NCBI GenBank assembly: GCA_945882475.1
Contig: CAMCWJ010000132.1
Location: 1 to 7,736, forward strand
Direction: 5' to 3'
From: Bifidobacterium breve
Lineage (GTDB): Bacteria; Actinomycetota; Actinomycetes; Mycobacteriales; Mycobacteriaceae
DNA length: 7,736 nucleotides
Part shown: one piece after another, positions 5,729 to 7,736 of the stretch
Numbering within the stretch: the stretch's first letter is position 1
How the letters are laid out: every line of letters begins with the position of its first letter
Position numbers and translations under genes: made by a program
The notes under the pieces: model-generated
What the model was told of the DNA's origin: nothing
Databases searched by the model: none
The model's input: only the letters and a program-made list of their open reading frames with translations

Positions 5729-7284
5729 AGCTGAGCGCCACTCTCGTCCACCTGGCGCACCGGTCCGGTGAACCACTTCTTCACCGACACATGCCAGTAG
5801 ATCCAGAGCAGAATCAAGGTCCCGCCGACGAGCAGCGGGGTGTAGTTGACGAACTTCCACTCGAAGCTCGGATCCCACGGCACCCCGCCGAGTGCGGTTG
5901 GGAACATGGCGACGATCGAGGTGATGATGATCTCGGCCCGTGCCAGCGGTGCCATCCACTGGTAGTGGCCGCGCAGGTTCCAGCTGCCGACCACGAATGA
6001 GTCGCCGGCCTTCCAGCGGTAGTAGATCGGCACCGCGAAAGCGAGGTAGAGCCCCACCACACCGATCGAGACGACGGCGAAGAACGCGATCGGCACGGGT
6101 GCCCCGTTGATGTCCACGGGTACCAGGGCGGGCAGCGTGATGAGGGCCGCGATCACGGCCGTCACGATCACTGCGTTGGCCGGCACCCGCCGGGAGTTCA
6201 CCGCCGACCACAGTCGGTGCCCGGGTACCGCGCGGTCGCGGCTGAACGCGAACAGCATGCGCGACGCACTGGTCTGACACGCCGTGGTGCAGAACAGCTG
6301 GCCTGCGGTGGAGATGAATAGCACCGCCGCAGCCCATTTGGAGGTCAGTGCCTGGTTGAAGATGGCCGCCACCCCGCCGCCCGCCTTGGACACCCCGTCG
6401 GCGTCCTGCACTGCGAACAGGAACGTCAGCAGCAGGATCCAGCCGCCGATCGCCGAGTAGAAGATCGACCGCCAGATGCCCTTGGCCGCGGCACCGGCCG
6501 CGCTCTTGGTTTCTTCCGAGAGATGCGCGGAGGCGTCGTAGCCGGTGATCGTGTACTGGGTCAGAATCGCCGAGATCGGCAGCACCAGCAGCAGCCAGCC
6601 CAACCCGGAGGTGGCTCCGCCCCACATCCCGCTGTTGTTGATCGTCCTGGCGAAGACGTCGCCGACGCTGGCGTGGTTGTCGGGAATGAAGATCAGGATC
6701 GCGATCACCGTCGCCGCACCGGCCACATGCCACCACACCGAGATGTTGTTGATGACCGCCAGCAGGTGGCTGGAGAAGATGTTGATGGTGGCCACCACCG
6801 CAAGGATGATCAGGAACATCACAAAGACGCGTTTAAGGCTGTAGCCGGCCAGCCAGCCTTCGCTGAGCGTGCCCAGGGTCAGGTCCAGGAACGTGGCGCT
6901 GCTGTAGGCCACCGAGGCCAGGATGGCGACCAGCCCGACGAGATTCAGCCAGCCGGTGTAGTAGCCGGCCTTCGGGCCGCCGAGTTTGGCTGCCCACCAA
7001 TAGATTCCACCGGAGGTGGGGTAGGCCGAGACCAGCTCTGACATGCAGAAGCCGATCATCAGGATGAACGCCGCAAAGATCGGCCAGCCCCAGGCGATCG
7101 CCGCCGGCCCGCCGTTGTTCCAGCCCAGTCCGAACGAGGAGAAGCAGCCCGCCAGGATCGAGATGATCGAGAACGAGATCGCGAAGTTGGAGAACCCCGA
7201 CCAGGATCGGTCGAGTTCCTGGGCGTAACCCAGCTTGGCGAGGTGGCGTTCGTCCTCGTCGAGCAATTCGTGGCCCTCTGGCAT
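5713..7284 (-). CDS. APC-superfamily amino acid/amine permease (ACT family, GABA/choline type)
   Basis: Encodes 523 residues, usual length for the family. A hydrophilic N-terminus of about 30 residues is followed by roughly twelve membrane segments (approximately 31-53, 62-84, 109-133, 150-169, 181-200, 226-246 and six more in the second half). Signature pieces: S82-E-L with the following P89-T-S-G-G-I-Y95, and GYDASAHLSEET (248-259), both typical of the amino acid/choline transporter group that includes fungal GABA and choline permeases. It should import an amino acid, GABA, choline or a polyamine-like amine by cation coupling across the cytoplasmic membrane; the exact substrate is not readable. 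The start ATG (7282-7284) follows GGAAGGA on the minus strand by 10 bases. It is divergent from a glutamine-synthetase-like gene, suggesting that the imported amine is then gamma-glutamylated. Its stop TAG overlaps the neighbouring stop by CTAG. Confidence 0.92.
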   Translation of the reverse strand: MPEGHELLDEDERHLAKLGYAQELDRSWSGFSNFAISFSIISILAGCFSSFGLGWNNGGPAAIAWGWPIFAAFILMIGFCMSELVSAYPTSGGIYWWAAKLGGPKAGYYTGWLNLVGLVAILASVAYSSATFLDLTLGTLSEGWLAGYSLKRVFVMFLIILAVVATINIFSSHLLAVINNISVWWHVAGAATVIAILIFIPDNHASVGDVFARTINNSGMWGGATSGLGWLLLVLPISAILTQYTITGYDASAHLSEETKSAAGAAAKGIWRSIFYSAIGGWILLLTFLFAVQDADGVSKAGGGVAAIFNQALTSKWAAAVLFISTAGQLFCTTACQTSASRMLFAFSRDRAVPGHRLWSAVNSRRVPANAVIVTAVIAALITLPALVPVDINGAPVPIAFFAVVSIGVVGLYLAFAVPIYYRWKAGDSFVVGSWNLRGHYQWMAPLARAEIIITSIVAMFPTALGGVPWDPSFEWKFVNYTPLLVGGTLILLWIYWHVSVKKWFTGPVRQVDESGAQLDGVR

Positions 7285-7424
7285 GGCAGACCCGTCCTTC
7301 CGGGGGCGGTGAAACGAGTTGTACTGGTGCTAGGCACAATAGGCCCGTTATGGTCGGTTGTCCTACCTTTGGAGTGTGGTTTGTCTGAATCGCGGGGTAG
7401 TTCCGCACCCGGGAAGGGGCGCAC
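7285..7424. promoter_or_regulatory. Divergent promoter region between permease and GS-like gene
   Basis: 140 bases control both genes. For the permease (minus strand) a candidate promoter is AGGACA (7364-7359), a 17-base spacer, then TATTGT (7341-7336). The perfect inverted repeat GTGC-TAG-GCAC (7327-7337) would overlap its transcription start, an operator-like position. For the GS-like gene only the ribosome site GGGAAGGGG (7411-7419), 5 bases before the ATG, is clear; its promoter is not obvious. No regulator gene is adjacent within the window. Confidence 0.4.
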
Positions 7425-7736
7425 ATGACGTCTGAGACCGATCGCCGCCGCGGCCTGCTGACGCCCGGCGAGCTGGAGCGATTGATGGCCGCCGGTGAGA
7501 TCGACACGGTGATTGTGGCCTTCGCCGACATGCAGGGCCGGCTCACCGGCAAGCGGGTGGCGGCCCGATTCTTCGTCGAGGAGATCGCCGCGCACGGCTC
7601 CGAATGCTGCAACTACCTGCTAGCGGTCGACGTGGAGATGAACACCGTCGACGGCTACGCGATGTCGAGCTGGGAATCCGGTTACGGCGACATGGTGATG
7701 GCGCCCGATATGAGCACACTGCGGGTGATCCCGTGG
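7425..7736 (+). CDS. Glutamine synthetase-like enzyme (GlnA4/PuuA-type), 3'-truncated by window edge
   Basis: The first 104 residues are present with no stop before the window end. The start ATG has a good Shine-Dalgarno (GGGAAGGGG, 5-base spacing). The segment I26-D-T-V-I-V-A-F-A-D-M-Q-G-R-L-T-G-K43-R is the hallmark N-terminal beta-grasp region of the non-canonical glutamine synthetase group (mycobacterial/streptomycete GlnA3/GlnA4, enteric PuuA), and is followed by a helix and a MNTVDGYAMSSWESGYGDM strand-turn that also fits. These enzymes ligate glutamate to amines such as polyamines or ethanolamine with ATP, rather than assimilating ammonia. The catalytic ATP and metal sites lie beyond the edge, so activity cannot be judged. 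The divergent APC permease supports amine metabolism. Canonical GlnA is less likely because of the AFADMQGR-type N-terminus. Confidence 0.88.
   Translation, partial: MTSETDRRRGLLTPGELERLMAAGEIDTVIVAFADMQGRLTGKRVAARFFVEEIAAHGSECCNYLLAVDVEMNTVDGYAMSSWESGYGDMVMAPDMSTLRVIPW

Noticed and set aside
5531..6736. 401-codon minus-strand frame within the permease
   Set aside because: It is a frame-shifted reading of the permease (same strand, different frame), Arg/Gly-rich and lacking hydrophobic segments; the 5713-7284 frame encodes a full transporter.
6833..7612. 259-codon minus-strand frame crossing the permease start and the GS-like gene
   Set aside because: It spans a divergent promoter region and the opposite strand of the GS-like N-terminus; no domain is seen.
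1..7736. B12 riboswitch, tRNA, CRISPR, IS or attachment sites
   Set aside because: I looked for a cobalamin-box-like region, tRNA arms, regular spaced repeats and terminal inverted repeats with a transposase, and saw none. The cobQ upstream region is outside the window.

Overview
The window reads as a stretch of chromosome from a high-GC actinobacterium, most likely a Mycolicibacterium/Mycobacterium relative. The reasons are the GC-rich third codon positions, a mycobacterial-style lipoprotein, two enzymes of mycothiol-dependent families, ATG starts placed 6-7 bases after a TAnnnT -10 box (leaderless transcripts), and a GlnA4-type glutamine synthetase-like gene. No tRNA, rRNA, CRISPR array, insertion sequence, integrase or phage gene is visible. 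This assignment comes from reading the sequence only.

Layout, left to right. (1) 1-1392 is the 3' part of cobQ (cobyric acid synthase, B12 pathway), cut off at the window edge. Five bases later comes a small lipoprotein gene (1398-2063). (2) 2128-2691 is a short alpha/beta-hydrolase-like protein whose nucleophile-elbow serine appears to be replaced by arginine. It is followed by a small hairpin and then an unrecognised protein with one membrane anchor (2736-3422). (3) A TetR-family repressor on the minus strand (3426-4061) meets the membrane protein tail to tail with 3 bases between them. (4) Divergent from the repressor, across an unusually AT-rich intergenic region, is a two-gene operon joined by a GTGA overlap: a DinB-fold, maleylpyruvate-isomerase-family, mycothiol-dependent enzyme (4209-5015) and a DsbA-fold oxidoreductase of the Rv2466c/HCCA-isomerase type (5012-5716). 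(5) An APC-superfamily amino acid/amine permease on the minus strand (5713-7284) shares its stop-codon palindrome CTAG with the oxidoreductase. (6) Divergent from the permease, a glutamine-synthetase-like gene starts at 7425 and runs off the right edge.

Two functional units can be inferred. The TetR / MDMPI / DsbA-like group looks like a small regulated thiol-redox or detoxification module that uses mycothiol. The permease / GS-like pair looks like the uptake and first (gamma-glutamylation) steps of amine or polyamine use, comparable to PuuP-PuuA of enteric bacteria; later steps would lie beyond the right edge. The left part is cobalamin biosynthesis plus poorly known cell-envelope genes. I did not find an obviously new multi-gene system. 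The more unusual points are the nucleophile-less hydrolase, the CTAG shared-stop junction with a hairpin that could work on both strands, and the AT-rich divergent promoter region.
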